A stretch of DNA of 64,000 bases from Herbidospora cretacea (GCF_001570605.1 NZ_BBXG01000007.1:242042-306041); one strand, 5' to 3'. Shown: positions 8,727 through 17,017, counted from the stretch's first letter. A program made the numbers and translations. The notes: a model not told the origin generated them from the sequence alone.

Positions 8727-9289
8727 AAGCGGCGGCACTGGTCCTCCTTGTCGCCTCCGGCCTTGTTCCCCGTGCCGGTCGGGCGGGGCGAGTTCTCCTT
8801 GCACTGGAGGTTGCCCTTCATCGTGTTGCGGTCGATCCGCGCGCCGCCCCTGTTGCCGACGACCTGGATCGACCCGCCGACGCGGTTGGAGACGACCTTC
8901 AGGTGGCGGCGGTTGGCGTCGAGCTGGATGTCGGAGTCGACCCGGGAGGAGGAGACGGTGGCCGCGCCGCCCTGCTTGACCTGCACGCTGCCCTTGACGT
9001 GAGAGCCGGCCAGCACGCTGACCGCCCTGGCGTTCTCGGCCTGCACGCTGCCCTCGACCCGGACGCCCCGCGCGACCAGCGTCGCGCCCCGCTCCACCTT
9101 CAGCGTGCCCTTCACCTTCGTCCCGGTCAGCGTGCAGGTAGCCCCCGCCGGCACCCGCAGGTTGTCGACGGTGACGGCCCGCAGGCTCTTCCGGCACGAC
9201 CGCTCCTCGGCGGCGGCCGGTGAGACCAGACCCGCGCCGCCGAGCAGCGCACCCAGCACGACCCCGCCCAGCAGGACCTTCGTGTTCAT
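8723..9289 (-). CDS. Small secreted protein with beta-helix-like repeats
   Basis: The 188-residue product begins with a clear signal peptide (MNTKVLLGGVVLGALLGGAGLVSPAAA, cleavage near residue 27). The body is a run of about 20-residue Val/Gly/Ser repeats of the form GTKVKGTLKVERGATLVARGV, GSHVKGSVQVKQGGAA and NRVGGSIQVVGNRGG, as expected for a short parallel beta-helix. Three cysteines occur at the edges. No catalytic residues are seen; a surface or extracellular role is inferred. A GAGGGG SD lies just upstream of the ATG. The stop overlaps the FAD remnant by 4 bp. Confidence 0.75.
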   Translation of the reverse strand: MNTKVLLGGVVLGALLGGAGLVSPAAAEERSCRKSLRAVTVDNLRVPAGATCTLTGTKVKGTLKVERGATLVARGVRVEGSVQAENARAVSVLAGSHVKGSVQVKQGGAATVSSSRVDSDIQLDANRRHLKVVSNRVGGSIQVVGNRGGARIDRNTMKGNLQCKENSPRPTGTGNKAGGDKEDQCRRF

Positions 9290-9386
9290 CGCAACCCCTC
9301 CCCTTGGAAGGCGGGGCCTCTCGCCCGCCTGAGAAGAGCCTCACGGGCGGCGGTGAGCGATCGATGAGCCGTGGATGAGCGGCCTC

Positions 9387-10073
9387 TCATCTCCGGGACA
9401 GGTGGGCGGCGACCGCGTCGAGGACCCAGTCGAGGCCGGTCGCGAAGGACGTCGCGGCGTCGACCTCCGTGCCGTCGTGGACGACCTTGGCCAGCGCCGG
9501 GAAGCGGCCCGTGGCCAGCATCGTCGTCACGTGAGGGCCGTGGGCGCGCTGCCACTCGCGATCGGACAGCCCGCTGGCGCGCTCGGCCCGCAGGTTCGCG
9601 ATCTCGCGCCTGATCGCGCCGATGGTGTAGGCACTGACGGTCTCCACGGCGCGCATGACGGTGTCGACGTCGGCGAGCCCGTCGAGGGCGGCCAGCACGG
9701 CCTCGGTCGCCGCGAGCGTGTGGGGGCCCAGGGCCGGACGGCCGCCGAGCAGGTCGGCCAGCCATTCGTGGCGGAGGGCGGCCTGCCGGGTCAGGACCGC
9801 GTGGCCGCGCAGCGCCTCACGCCAGTCGCCGGGTGGTTCGGCGGGGAGGATCTCGGCGTGGACCTCGTCGACCATGAGGTCGAACAGCTCCTCCTTGGTG
9901 GAGATGTAGCCGTACAGCCGCATCGGGCCGGCGTTCAGCCGGGCCGCGACCTTGCGCAGCGACACCTCCTCCAGCCCGCCCTCGTCGGCGAGCGCGACGG
10001 CGGCGGCGACGATCCCCGCCCGGTCGAGCGGCACGGGGCGGTTCGACGGCTCTGGCCGGTCCCACACAGTCAC
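9387..10073 (-). CDS. TetR-family repressor (TetR_C tetracycline-type C-terminus)
   Basis: The 228-residue protein has an HTH near residues 18-60 (ALADEGGLEEVSLRKVAARL, then MRLYGYISTKEELFDLMVDEV) followed by a C-terminal domain with the AALRHEWLADLLGG and AYTIGAIRREIANLRAE segments typical of TetR_C regulators. It is divergently transcribed from a FAD monooxygenase with only 30 bp between starts, filled by a palindromic operator. The same layout is seen for tetracycline and other drug-modifying monooxygenases and their repressors. The start is GTG at 10073, with GTG 10067 as alternative; no SD is possible upstream if transcripts are leaderless. Confidence 0.85.
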   Translation of the reverse strand: MTVWDRPEPSNRPVPLDRAGIVAAAVALADEGGLEEVSLRKVAARLNAGPMRLYGYISTKEELFDLMVDEVHAEILPAEPPGDWREALRGHAVLTRQAALRHEWLADLLGGRPALGPHTLAATEAVLAALDGLADVDTVMRAVETVSAYTIGAIRREIANLRAERASGLSDREWQRAHGPHVTTMLATGRFPALAKVVHDGTEVDAATSFATGLDWVLDAVAAHLSRR

Positions 10074-10074
10074 C

Positions 10075-10100
10075 GATACAGTGTACCGATACACTGTATC
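10075..10100. promoter_or_regulatory. Shared palindromic operator/promoter for the TetR and FAD-monooxygenase genes
   Basis: An inverted repeat with 11-bp perfect arms, GATACAGTGTA (10075-10085) and TACACTGTATC (10090-10100), with CCGA between them, fills almost the whole gap. Each arm contains TACACT reading toward its gene, a good -10, seven or eight bases before the respective start codons (GTG 10073 minus, ATG 10104 plus). Both transcripts would be leaderless and a dimer on the palindrome would block both. The -35 boxes would lie within the opposite coding sequence. Confidence 0.8.
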
Positions 10101-10103
10101 GCC

Positions 10104-11162
10104 ATGAGACACCGTATCGCCGTGGTCGGCGCCGGGCCCGCCGGTCTCGCCTTCGCCCGGGTCCTGCACCGCCACGGCCACCCCGTCACCGTCTTCGAAC
10201 GCGACGCCGGGCCCGACGCCCGCCCGCCCGGCGGCGCGCTCGACCTGCACGAGGGGCTGGGCCAGCTCGCACTGGCCAAGGCGGGGCTGCTGGCGGAGTT
10301 CCGGGCGCTGTCGCGTCCGGAGGGCCAGGCCATGCGCATCATGGACACCGACGGGACCGTCCTGCGCGACTGGCGACCAGGGCCCGACGAGCGGGCCAAT
10401 CCCGAGATCGACCGGGGACAGCTCCGCGACCTGCTGCTCGGCCCTCTCGACGTCGAGTGGGGGAGGGGCGTGACGGAGGTGGTGCCGGGCGACGGCACGC
10501 TGGTCCGGTTCGCCGACGGACGGCAGGAGACCTTCGACCTCGTGGTCGGGGCCGACGGCGCGTGGTCGAAGGTCCGCCCGGCGCTCTCGCCCGCGACGCC
10601 CCGCTACACCGGCGTCACCATGGTCGAGACCTCCACGGACGACCCCGACCTGGCCCGGCTGGTCGGCGACGGAGCCCTGGCGGTCTACGGCGTGAACCGC
10701 AACCTGGTCGCCCAGCGCAACAGCGGCACCCACGTCAAGGTGTACGCCCAGTTCCGCGCCCCGCTCGACCACGCCGTGGACCTGCTAACCATGTTCGACG
10801 GATGGTCCGGGCCCGTCGTCGACCTCCTCCGCCGGGGCACGGAGTTCGTCCGACGCCCCCTCTACGTCCTGCCCGTGCCGCACACCTGGGCCCACGTGCC
10901 CGGGGTGACGCTGCTGGGCGACGCCGCCCACCTGATGCCTCCGCTGGGGGTGGGCGCGAACCTCGCGATGCTGGAGGGCGCCGAACTCGCCGAGTCCCTC
11001 GCTGCCTGCCCCGCCGACCTCGACGAGGCGGTCCGCGCCTTCGAGGAGCGCATGTGGCCCCGGGCCGCCCGGTGGGCGGAGTTCACGGCGGCCGGGCTCG
11101 ACCGCCTCGTGAGCCCCGACCCCGCCCAGGCAGTCGCGCTCTTCGACGACGTCCAGCCATGA
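10104..11162 (+). CDS. FAD-dependent monooxygenase (TetX-like aromatic hydroxylase family)
   Basis: The 352-residue enzyme shows the class A flavoprotein monooxygenase signatures: IAVVGAGPAGLAFARVL at residues 5-21 (GxGxxG), an Arg-rich ERDAGPDARPPGGALDL segment near 32-50, VVGADGAWSKVRP (DG motif) near 148-160, and GDAAHLMPPLGVGANLAMLEG (GD motif) near 275-295. It would hydroxylate an aromatic or polyketide-like substrate using NAD(P)H and O2. Position opposite a TetR repressor suggests inducible inactivation of a drug or pigment; the substrate is unknown. ATG 10104 lies eight bases after a -10 sequence, so the mRNA is probably leaderless. Confidence 0.85.
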   Translation: MRHRIAVVGAGPAGLAFARVLHRHGHPVTVFERDAGPDARPPGGALDLHEGLGQLALAKAGLLAEFRALSRPEGQAMRIMDTDGTVLRDWRPGPDERANPEIDRGQLRDLLLGPLDVEWGRGVTEVVPGDGTLVRFADGRQETFDLVVGADGAWSKVRPALSPATPRYTGVTMVETSTDDPDLARLVGDGALAVYGVNRNLVAQRNSGTHVKVYAQFRAPLDHAVDLLTMFDGWSGPVVDLLRRGTEFVRRPLYVLPVPHTWAHVPGVTLLGDAAHLMPPLGVGANLAMLEGAELAESLAACPADLDEAVRAFEERMWPRAARWAEFTAAGLDRLVSPDPAQAVALFDDVQP

Positions 11163-11166
11163 CGAA

Positions 11167-11191
11167 GGCCCGGCGCGGGCTGCGCCGGGCC
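11167..11191. terminator. Bidirectional hairpin between the monooxygenase and GH95 genes
   Basis: A 10-bp perfect stem GGCCCGGCGC / GCGCCGGGCC with loop GGGCT lies 4 bases after the monooxygenase stop and 14 bases after the convergent glycosidase stop, so it can end both transcripts. Confidence 0.7.
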
Positions 11192-11205
11192 CTCTGTTCA
11201 GCGGA

Positions 11206-13923
11206 TCACTGTGCGGGCGTGAACGTGTAGGTCGCGCCCTTCATGGCGTTGACGCGCAGCGTCGACTTGCCCGCGCCCACGTTGCTCACCGTCCCGTTGT
11301 CGGCCGACACGTCGACCTTCGTGCCCGTCCACGGGTTCTTGACCTCGAAGACGCCGCCCTGCTCGCTCTTCACGGAGATGTACTCGACCGCGTCGCCGGT
11401 CCGGGAGGCGCTGACGACCAGGCCGCCCTTCTCGCGCAGGCGGTGGAACGACCCGCTCTTGCCCGCGGGCCACACCGGGAAGACCTGGACGAGCCCGTCC
11501 CAGCTCTGCAGCAGCATGCTGTTCAGCGCCTCGATCGCGCCCGCCTTCTCCAGACCGTGGTTGCCGTCGGAGATGCGCAGGTTTGCCACGGAGTGCTGGC
11601 TGATCTGCTGCTTCAGCCGGTCGATGATCGTCTGGCCCGGGTAGCCGACCTTGGCCGCCTGGGTGAAGATCTTCGGGAAGCTGTTGTCCTGGCCCCACGA
11701 GTTCATCGCGTTGATCGTGTCGATCGCCGTCTGGCGCTCCGTCAAAGGGGAGCCGATGCCGAGCTGGCCGCCCGGGTGGACGAACTCCAGGTTCACCGTG
11801 TTGTCGCCGGGGCGGATGGCCCGGTTGTCGCTGATCGTGCCCGGCTCACCGAGGGCGAAGACGGTCTTGCCCTGGTAGGTCGTGGTGGGGATCGGCGGCA
11901 GGTTGCGGAGCATCTTGCCCCAGACCCAGCGGTGGCCGGCGTCGACGCCCAGCTTGGTGCTGGCGTCCTCCAGCGTGGTCAGCAGGAGCTTCAGCATGCC
12001 GAGGTCGGCGCTGGGGTTCTTCGCCCAGGTGATCTCGTGCGGGCCGCCCCAGAAGGAGCCGTCCTCCTCGACCCAGTTCTCGAAGAACGCGGCCACTTCC
12101 TTCATGAAGGGGTAGCCGGTCTCGCGGAGCCACTGCTCGTCCTGGGTGTAGTTCCAGTAGTCGATGTGCTGGGTCACCGTGAACAGGGCGTTGGCGACCT
12201 GGTTGTGATAGTTGTCGTCGCTGGTCGTGCCGAACGGGCTGATGCCGACCGGGAACAGCACACCGCTCTTCATGCCGCCGCTCGGGAAGCGGACGTCGAC
12301 GTAGTCGGGCTTCACCCGGCGCAGGTCCTCGGCGGCGCGGCGGCGGGCCTCCGGCACGAAGGCGTCGACCGCGTCGAAGTAGGGCAGCGCCAGCTCCGGC
12401 CGGTTGGAGCTGTAGACGCCGTAGTAGTTGGCCTGCCAGTTGTAGTTGAGGTGGAAGTCGCCGCCCCACTGCGGGAAGTCGGTGGTGGCCCAGATCCCGT
12501 ACAGGCCGGAAGCGGTCTTGCCCTCACGCAGCGAGCTGCCGAGGAAGTACAGCGAGCTGTAGTAGAAGCGCTCCAGCACGTCGTCGTCGAGGTCGACGTA
12601 GGAGCGCAGCCAGTAGTCCTTCCACCAGCCGAGGTGGGCGGCGTAGAGGTCGTCGACCGACGCGGCGGACTGGGCCCCCGCCAGGGCGATCGCGGCCGGG
12701 CCCGGGTCGGCGGGGTTGATCCCGCCGCCCGCGACGGCCGTGACGACGTCGACGGTCTGGCCGGGGGCGAGCTCGAAGTCGATCCGGCCGTTCGAGGCGG
12801 CCGGGTCGCCGCCGATGACCCGGGTGGCCAGCGACGCCCGGGAGACGCCGCGCGGGCTGGCCGGGGTCTGGCGGGTGGCCCACAGGGTGTCGCCCTGGAC
12901 GCCGGAGGTCTGCACCATGCCGCCGCGGGCGTCGGGGGTGCCCGCGACGGTCTGGGCGCGCAGCCGGACCGGCCGGTCGCCCTGGGAGGTGATCGAGGTG
13001 ACGACCACATTGCTGTCGGCGCCGGTGAACGTCTTCATCGTGACCGGCACGCCGCCCAGCTGCATGGACGTGTCGATGTCGCCCTTGAGGACGTTCTGCT
13101 CCTCCAGGAAGGAGCCGGTGGGCTGGGTGGGGCCCTCCTGGTCGTACAGCTCGAAGGCGCCGACGCGGGCGCGCGGGTTGCCGATCGAGTCGGCGGTGGT
13201 GCCCTGGGTCGGCTCGGTCAGGTTCAGCCGCAGGTAGCGGGCGGTCACCGGGGCGAAGGTGCGGTCGGTCGTGGCCGAGGTGTTGCCGGTGACGGTGTCG
13301 ACGGTCGTCCAGGCCTGGCCGTCGGCGCTGGCCTCGACGGTCCAGTTCTTCCCGTTGTTGGCGGCCTCGCCGGGGCGGGCGGCCTGGTCGTGCCTGAGGA
13401 TGTAGCGGCGGAAGGTCTTGGCCGAGCCCAGGTCGATCCGCAGCCACTGCGGCTTGCCCACGTCGGAGACCCAGCCCTCGTATCCCGAGCCCCAGGCGCC
13501 CGACACCGCGCGCGACGGCGGGAAGGACGGGTGGCTGCTGGACGCCGTCGCGGTCGACCCCCGCGCCAGGTTGGCCGCCGTGATCGTGGTGTCGGCCTGG
13601 ATGGTGACGTTGCCGAGGGCCACCAGGGAGGGGCTGCCGGCGGACGTCCAGAAGTCGCCCTTGGAGATGTAGAAGGTCTTGACGCCCTGGCCGCCGCCGG
13701 AGGTCACGCCGATGTCGCCGTTCCCGAGGAGGGCTGTGTCGGGCATGGTGCGGCTGACCGCGCCGGAGTAGTTCTGGGTGGTCCAGCGGCCCTTGACCGC
13801 GCCGACGAGCTGCTGGATCTCAGCCCACTGCTGCTCGGCGGTCGGGACCGCCGCGTGCGCGGGGAGCGCCGTCAGGAGGGAGGCGGCGACCGCCGCCGCC
13901 AGGATGCCTCGGGTAGTTCTCAT
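11206..13923 (-). CDS. Secreted GH95-like (alpha/alpha)6 glycoside hydrolase with an inserted F5/8-type C (CBM32) domain
   Basis: The 905-residue protein has a signal peptide (residues 1-25, ending PAHAA) and an N-terminal beta domain with the GNGDIGV motif near 68-74. A discoidin/F5-8C domain covers about 120-263 (SHPSFPPSRAVSG, WLRIDLGSAKTFRRYILRHD). The large helical catalytic region has GGDFHLNYNWQANYYGVYSSNRPEL near 455 and a Trp/Glu-rich GGPHEITWAKNPSADLGML segment. The best fit is the GH95/GH65-like clan, acting on alpha-L-fucosides or alpha-L-galactosides; family assignment is moderate and the substrate is inferred. ATG 13923 has an AGAAAGG SD and puts the signal peptide at the very N-terminus. 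It is divergent from a GH3 enzyme. Confidence 0.75.
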   Translation of the reverse strand: MRTTRGILAAAVAASLLTALPAHAAVPTAEQQWAEIQQLVGAVKGRWTTQNYSGAVSRTMPDTALLGNGDIGVTSGGGQGVKTFYISKGDFWTSAGSPSLVALGNVTIQADTTITAANLARGSTATASSSHPSFPPSRAVSGAWGSGYEGWVSDVGKPQWLRIDLGSAKTFRRYILRHDQAARPGEAANNGKNWTVEASADGQAWTTVDTVTGNTSATTDRTFAPVTARYLRLNLTEPTQGTTADSIGNPRARVGAFELYDQEGPTQPTGSFLEEQNVLKGDIDTSMQLGGVPVTMKTFTGADSNVVVTSITSQGDRPVRLRAQTVAGTPDARGGMVQTSGVQGDTLWATRQTPASPRGVSRASLATRVIGGDPAASNGRIDFELAPGQTVDVVTAVAGGGINPADPGPAAIALAGAQSAASVDDLYAAHLGWWKDYWLRSYVDLDDDVLERFYYSSLYFLGSSLREGKTASGLYGIWATTDFPQWGGDFHLNYNWQANYYGVYSSNRPELALPYFDAVDAFVPEARRRAAEDLRRVKPDYVDVRFPSGGMKSGVLFPVGISPFGTTSDDNYHNQVANALFTVTQHIDYWNYTQDEQWLRETGYPFMKEVAAFFENWVEEDGSFWGGPHEITWAKNPSADLGMLKLLLTTLEDASTKLGVDAGHRWVWGKMLRNLPPIPTTTYQGKTVFALGEPGTISDNRAIRPGDNTVNLEFVHPGGQLGIGSPLTERQTAIDTINAMNSWGQDNSFPKIFTQAAKVGYPGQTIIDRLKQQISQHSVANLRISDGNHGLEKAGAIEALNSMLLQSWDGLVQVFPVWPAGKSGSFHRLREKGGLVVSASRTGDAVEYISVKSEQGGVFEVKNPWTGTKVDVSADNGTVSNVGAGKSTLRVNAMKGATYTFTPAQ

Positions 13924-13979
13924 GGGGGTGCCTTTCTGGCCCTGCCGGGGCAGGCTCCACCGGCCTGGTCGGACCGGTT

Positions 13980-13995
13980 GAGATAACGTTATCTC
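13980..13995 (-). promoter_or_regulatory. 16-bp palindrome, probable LacI-type operator of the GH95 gene
   Basis: GAGATAACGTTATCTC is a perfect 16-bp palindrome with a central CG, the hallmark of LacI/GalR-family operators, 57 bases upstream of the GH95 start. It lies where a repressor would cover the promoter. No LacI-type regulator with an HTH is encoded in the window, so the repressor would act in trans. Confidence 0.65.
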
Positions 13996-14178
13996 GAAAC
14001 CATAGAGTGTTTCCCGCGCGTTTCTAAGACGTCCCTGCATAACAGGTTCATCACGCGCCGCACCGGCTGAAACTTATGCCGATGTCAGCCCGACCTGCTG
14101 GAGAACGCTCTCCGATTCACTTAATTCACGCCATGGTATTGCCCCGATCAAGGCCATGGGCTGCAACTTTCATTCGAG

Positions 14179-14188
14179 AGAGCGCTCT
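14179..14188 (+). promoter_or_regulatory. AGAGCGCTCT palindrome upstream of GH3, similar to CebR-type sites
   Basis: The 10-bp palindrome AGAGCGCTCT, extended as GAGAGAGCGCTCTTG, shares the GAGCGCTC core of the streptomycete CebR operator (TGGGAGCGCTCCCA), which controls cellulose and cello-oligosaccharide genes. It lies 10 bp upstream of the -35 box of the GH3 promoter. Flanking bases deviate from the CebR consensus, so a related LacI-type regulator is equally possible. Confidence 0.55.
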
Positions 14189-14198
14189 TGTGAGCGTA

Positions 14199-14227
14199 TT
14201 GACTCGGTCCAGTAACGCGGTCAGGAT
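14199..14227 (+). promoter_or_regulatory. Promoter of the GH3 gene, probably giving a leaderless mRNA
   Basis: TTGACT (14199-14204), a 17-bp spacer and CAGGAT (14222-14227) fit a housekeeping actinobacterial promoter. The expected transcription start is close to the in-frame GTG at 14235. AGGA inside the -10 could alternatively serve as an SD for that GTG if transcription began further upstream. Confidence 0.5.
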
Positions 14228-14234
14228 TCGGCGT

Positions 14235-16859
14235 GTGCATCCCTCCATGCGAAAGAGACGCTTCGCCGTCCTCAGTGGCCTGTCCCTGCTGTTAAGCGCC
14301 GTCGTCGCCTCACCGGGGCCCGCGACCGCCGCCGAACCCCCGGTCGCCGGTCCGCCCGCGCTCGAGAACGGGTGCGCGAAGATCGAGGACACCCTCCCGA
14401 CCTACAGCGACTGGCCCAAGGTCGAGAGCAAGATCGAGAAAGATCCCGCCATCGAGCGGAAGGTCGCCAAGCTCGTCGCCGACATGACCCTGGCCGAGAA
14501 GGTCGGCCAGATGACCCAGCCCGAGATCAACGCCATCACCCCGGCCGAGGTGAAGGAGTACTTCATCGGCTCGGTCCTGAACGGCGGCGGCTCCTTCCCC
14601 GGCGGGAACAAGCACGCCACGGCCGACGCCTGGCTGAACCTCGCCGACGCCTTCTACGACGCCTCCGTGACCACCCGGACGAAGGTCCCGGTGATCTGGG
14701 GCATCGACGCCGTCCACGGCAACAACAACGTCTTCGGCGCGACGATCTTCCCGCACAACATCGGCCTGGGCGCCGCCGCCGACCCGTGCCTGATCCGCAA
14801 GATCAGCGAGGCGACCGCGGAGCAGCTCCGCGTGACCGGCCAGGACTGGGCCTTCGCGCCCACGCTCGCCGTCGTCCGCGACGACCGCTGGGGCCGGACC
14901 TACGAGGGCTACGCCGAAGACCCGAACATCACCCGGGCCTACGGATACGAGGCCGTCCAGGGACTCCAGGACTCCCACTGGCGCCGTCTCGGCAACCGGG
15001 GCGTCATCGCCACCGCGAAGCACTTCATCGGCGACGGCGGCACCCGCAACGGCGCCGACCAGGGCGTGAACCCGTCGTCCGAGGCCGAGATGATCAACCT
15101 CCACGGCCAGGGTTACTACGGCGCGCTGGCCGCCGGGGCGCAGTCGGTGATGGTGTCGTTCAACAGCTGGACCAACGAGGAACTCGGGATCAACGAGGGC
15201 AAGCTGCACGGCAGCAAGAAGGCCATCACCGACATCCTCAAGGGCAAGATGGGCTTCGACGGCCTGGTCGTGTCCGACTGGAACGGCATCGGCCAGGTGG
15301 CCGGCTGCACCAACGCGAGCTGCGCCCAGGCCATCAACGCCGGCATGGACATCGTGATGGTGCCGAACGAGTGGAAGGCGTTCATCGCCAACACGATCGC
15401 CCAGGTCGAGTCGGGCGAGATCGCCATGTCCCGCATCGACGACGCGGTCACCCGCATCCTGCGCGTCAAGTACCGCGCCGGTATCTTCGACGGCCGCAGG
15501 CCCTCCGACCGGGTGCTGGCCGGTGACGAGACGCGGCTCCAGGCCGAGAAGCTCGCCCGCGAGGCGGTCCGCAAGTCGCAGGTCCTGCTGAAGAACAACG
15601 GCAACGTGCTGCCGCTGGCCCGCGACGCGAAGGTCCTCGTCGTCGGCAAGAGCGCCGACAGCCTCCCGAACCAGACCGGCGGCTGGTCGCTGACCTGGCA
15701 GGGCACCGGCAACACCAACGCCGACTTCCCCAACGGCACCTCGATCCTGGCCGCCCTCCGCGAGGCCCTCGGCACCTCCGACGTCACCTTCAGCGAGACC
15801 GCCGACGGCGTCGACCCGGCGCAGTTCGACGCGGTCATCGCGGTGATCGGCGAGACCCCCTACGCCGAGGGCGTCGGCGACCTCACCCGCCGCACCCTGG
15901 AGGCGGCCAAGCTCTACCCCGGTGACCTGGCCGTCCTCGACAAGGTGGCCGGCAAGGGCGCGCCGGTCGTGACCGTCTACGTCGCGGGCCGCCCCCTCTA
16001 CGTGAACAAGGAGCTCAACCGCTCCGACGCCTTCGTCGCGGCCTGGCTGCCCGGCACCGAGGGCGGCGGCGTGGCCGACGCGCTGACCGGCCGCAGCGCC
16101 TTCACCGGCAAGCTGAGCTACTCCTGGCCCAAGAGCGCCTGCCAGTCGCCGTTGAACCCCGGCGACGCCGGCTACGACCCGCTGTTCCCGGTCGGCTACG
16201 GCCTGACCGGCGGCCAGACGGGCAACGTCGGACAGCTCGACGAGACCTCCCACGAGTTCCCGTCGTGCACCTCCACGGGCGGCGGCGGCACCGCCACCGA
16301 GGACCTCGACGTCTTCGTCCGCACCGACGCCGACCCCTACCGCAGCTTCATCGGCTCCCCCGAGAACTGGGGCGGCACCCAGATCGGCCCCGACGGCACC
16401 GCCTCCCACGCCGAGATCAACACCGTCCCCGCCGACGTCAACGTGCAGGGCGACGCCCTGAAGGTGACCTGGACCGGCACCGGCCCCGGCCAGGTCTACT
16501 ACCAGAACCCGGCGGGCGGCTCCGACCTGCGCGGCTACCTCAACGCGAACGCGGCCCTGGTCTTCGACACGATCGTCCACTCGGCCCCCGCCGCGCGGAC
16601 CGTGATCAGCGTCCACTGCGTGTACCCGTGCTTCTCCGAGGTCGTCGCGACCAACCTGTTCACGGGCCTGGCCGGCGACGGGAAGTCGACGGTGAAGATC
16701 CCGGTGTCCTGCTTCGCCAACGGCCTCGACTTCGAGAACGTGAACACGCCCTTCCTCGTGTACACGGAGGGGGCGTTCTCGGCCTCCTTCGCGAACGTGA
16801 GATGGGTCCCCCAGGCAGCCGACGACCCGGACGCCCTGGCCTGTTCCGACCTCTCCTAG
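14235..16859 (+). CDS. Secreted GH3 beta-glucosidase with ExoP-like C-terminal domain
   Basis: With the GTG at 14235 (ATG 14247 is the alternative) the product is 874 residues. A signal peptide covers about residues 5-35. The GH3 N-domain includes PVIWGIDAVHGNNNV, TAKHFIGDGG and the nucleophile motif GLVVSDWNG (Asp near residue 348). The GH3 C-domain (KSQVLLKNNGNVLPL to the PVGYGLTGGQ end) is followed by a beta-sandwich near 690-874 that resembles the galactose-binding-like ExoP C-terminal domain, with a pair of Cys around VHCVYPC. It should release glucose from exo-1,3/1,4-beta-glucans outside the cell. The start was chosen from promoter position and signal-peptide placement. Confidence 0.88.
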   Translation: MHPSMRKRRFAVLSGLSLLLSAVVASPGPATAAEPPVAGPPALENGCAKIEDTLPTYSDWPKVESKIEKDPAIERKVAKLVADMTLAEKVGQMTQPEINAITPAEVKEYFIGSVLNGGGSFPGGNKHATADAWLNLADAFYDASVTTRTKVPVIWGIDAVHGNNNVFGATIFPHNIGLGAAADPCLIRKISEATAEQLRVTGQDWAFAPTLAVVRDDRWGRTYEGYAEDPNITRAYGYEAVQGLQDSHWRRLGNRGVIATAKHFIGDGGTRNGADQGVNPSSEAEMINLHGQGYYGALAAGAQSVMVSFNSWTNEELGINEGKLHGSKKAITDILKGKMGFDGLVVSDWNGIGQVAGCTNASCAQAINAGMDIVMVPNEWKAFIANTIAQVESGEIAMSRIDDAVTRILRVKYRAGIFDGRRPSDRVLAGDETRLQAEKLAREAVRKSQVLLKNNGNVLPLARDAKVLVVGKSADSLPNQTGGWSLTWQGTGNTNADFPNGTSILAALREALGTSDVTFSETADGVDPAQFDAVIAVIGETPYAEGVGDLTRRTLEAAKLYPGDLAVLDKVAGKGAPVVTVYVAGRPLYVNKELNRSDAFVAAWLPGTEGGGVADALTGRSAFTGKLSYSWPKSACQSPLNPGDAGYDPLFPVGYGLTGGQTGNVGQLDETSHEFPSCTSTGGGGTATEDLDVFVRTDADPYRSFIGSPENWGGTQIGPDGTASHAEINTVPADVNVQGDALKVTWTGTGPGQVYYQNPAGGSDLRGYLNANAALVFDTIVHSAPAARTVISVHCVYPCFSEVVATNLFTGLAGDGKSTVKIPVSCFANGLDFENVNTPFLVYTEGAFSASFANVRWVPQAADDPDALACSDLS

Positions 16860-16878
16860 CAGTCCGGCGTTTTTTAGA

Positions 16879-16909
16879 GGCCGGGCCGATCGCACTGATC
16901 GGCCCGGCC
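16879..16909 (+). terminator. Terminator after GH3
   Basis: A 13-bp perfect stem, GGCCGGGCCGATC / GATCGGCCCGGCC, with loop GCACT, is followed by TTTC. It lies 20 bases after the stop codon and is one of the clearest terminators in the window. Confidence 0.8.
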
Positions 16910-16994
16910 TTTCGCTGTACCGGGCGCTTCAGGCGGCTCAGGCCGCCGCTGCTGGGATCGCACCGCGCGCCCGCTGATGTTCTTCCTTCTTTTA

Positions 16995-17017
16995 CGGCTC
17001 CCGCCAACCCCGAGACG
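16995..17017. repeat. Copy 1 of a short dispersed intergenic repeat
   Basis: ACGGCTCCCGCCAACCC at 16995-17011, followed by C and GAGAC, recurs at 23420-23436 with T in place of C. Upstream TTCTTT/TTCTCTT stretches are also shared. Both copies are intergenic, near the 3' end of a minus-strand gene. Confidence 0.6.

Larger units (their letters stand above)
13924..14234. other. 311-bp divergent regulatory region between GH95 and GH3 genes
   Basis: No gene is seen here. The stretch is clearly lower in GC than its surroundings. It holds the GH95 SD (13926-13937), the 16-bp palindrome at 13980-13995, a second palindrome at 14179-14188 and a promoter leading into the GH3 gene. The middle part (about 14000-14170) has no further motif that I recognise. 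Confidence 0.6.

Noticed and set aside
11443-13986. Long plus-strand frame opposite the GH95-like gene
   Set aside because: Val/Asp/Gly-rich antisense translation with no motif; typical of the mirror strand of a GC-rich gene.
14310-16895. Long minus-strand frame opposite the GH3 gene
   Set aside because: No start signal and no domain; shadow of GH3.
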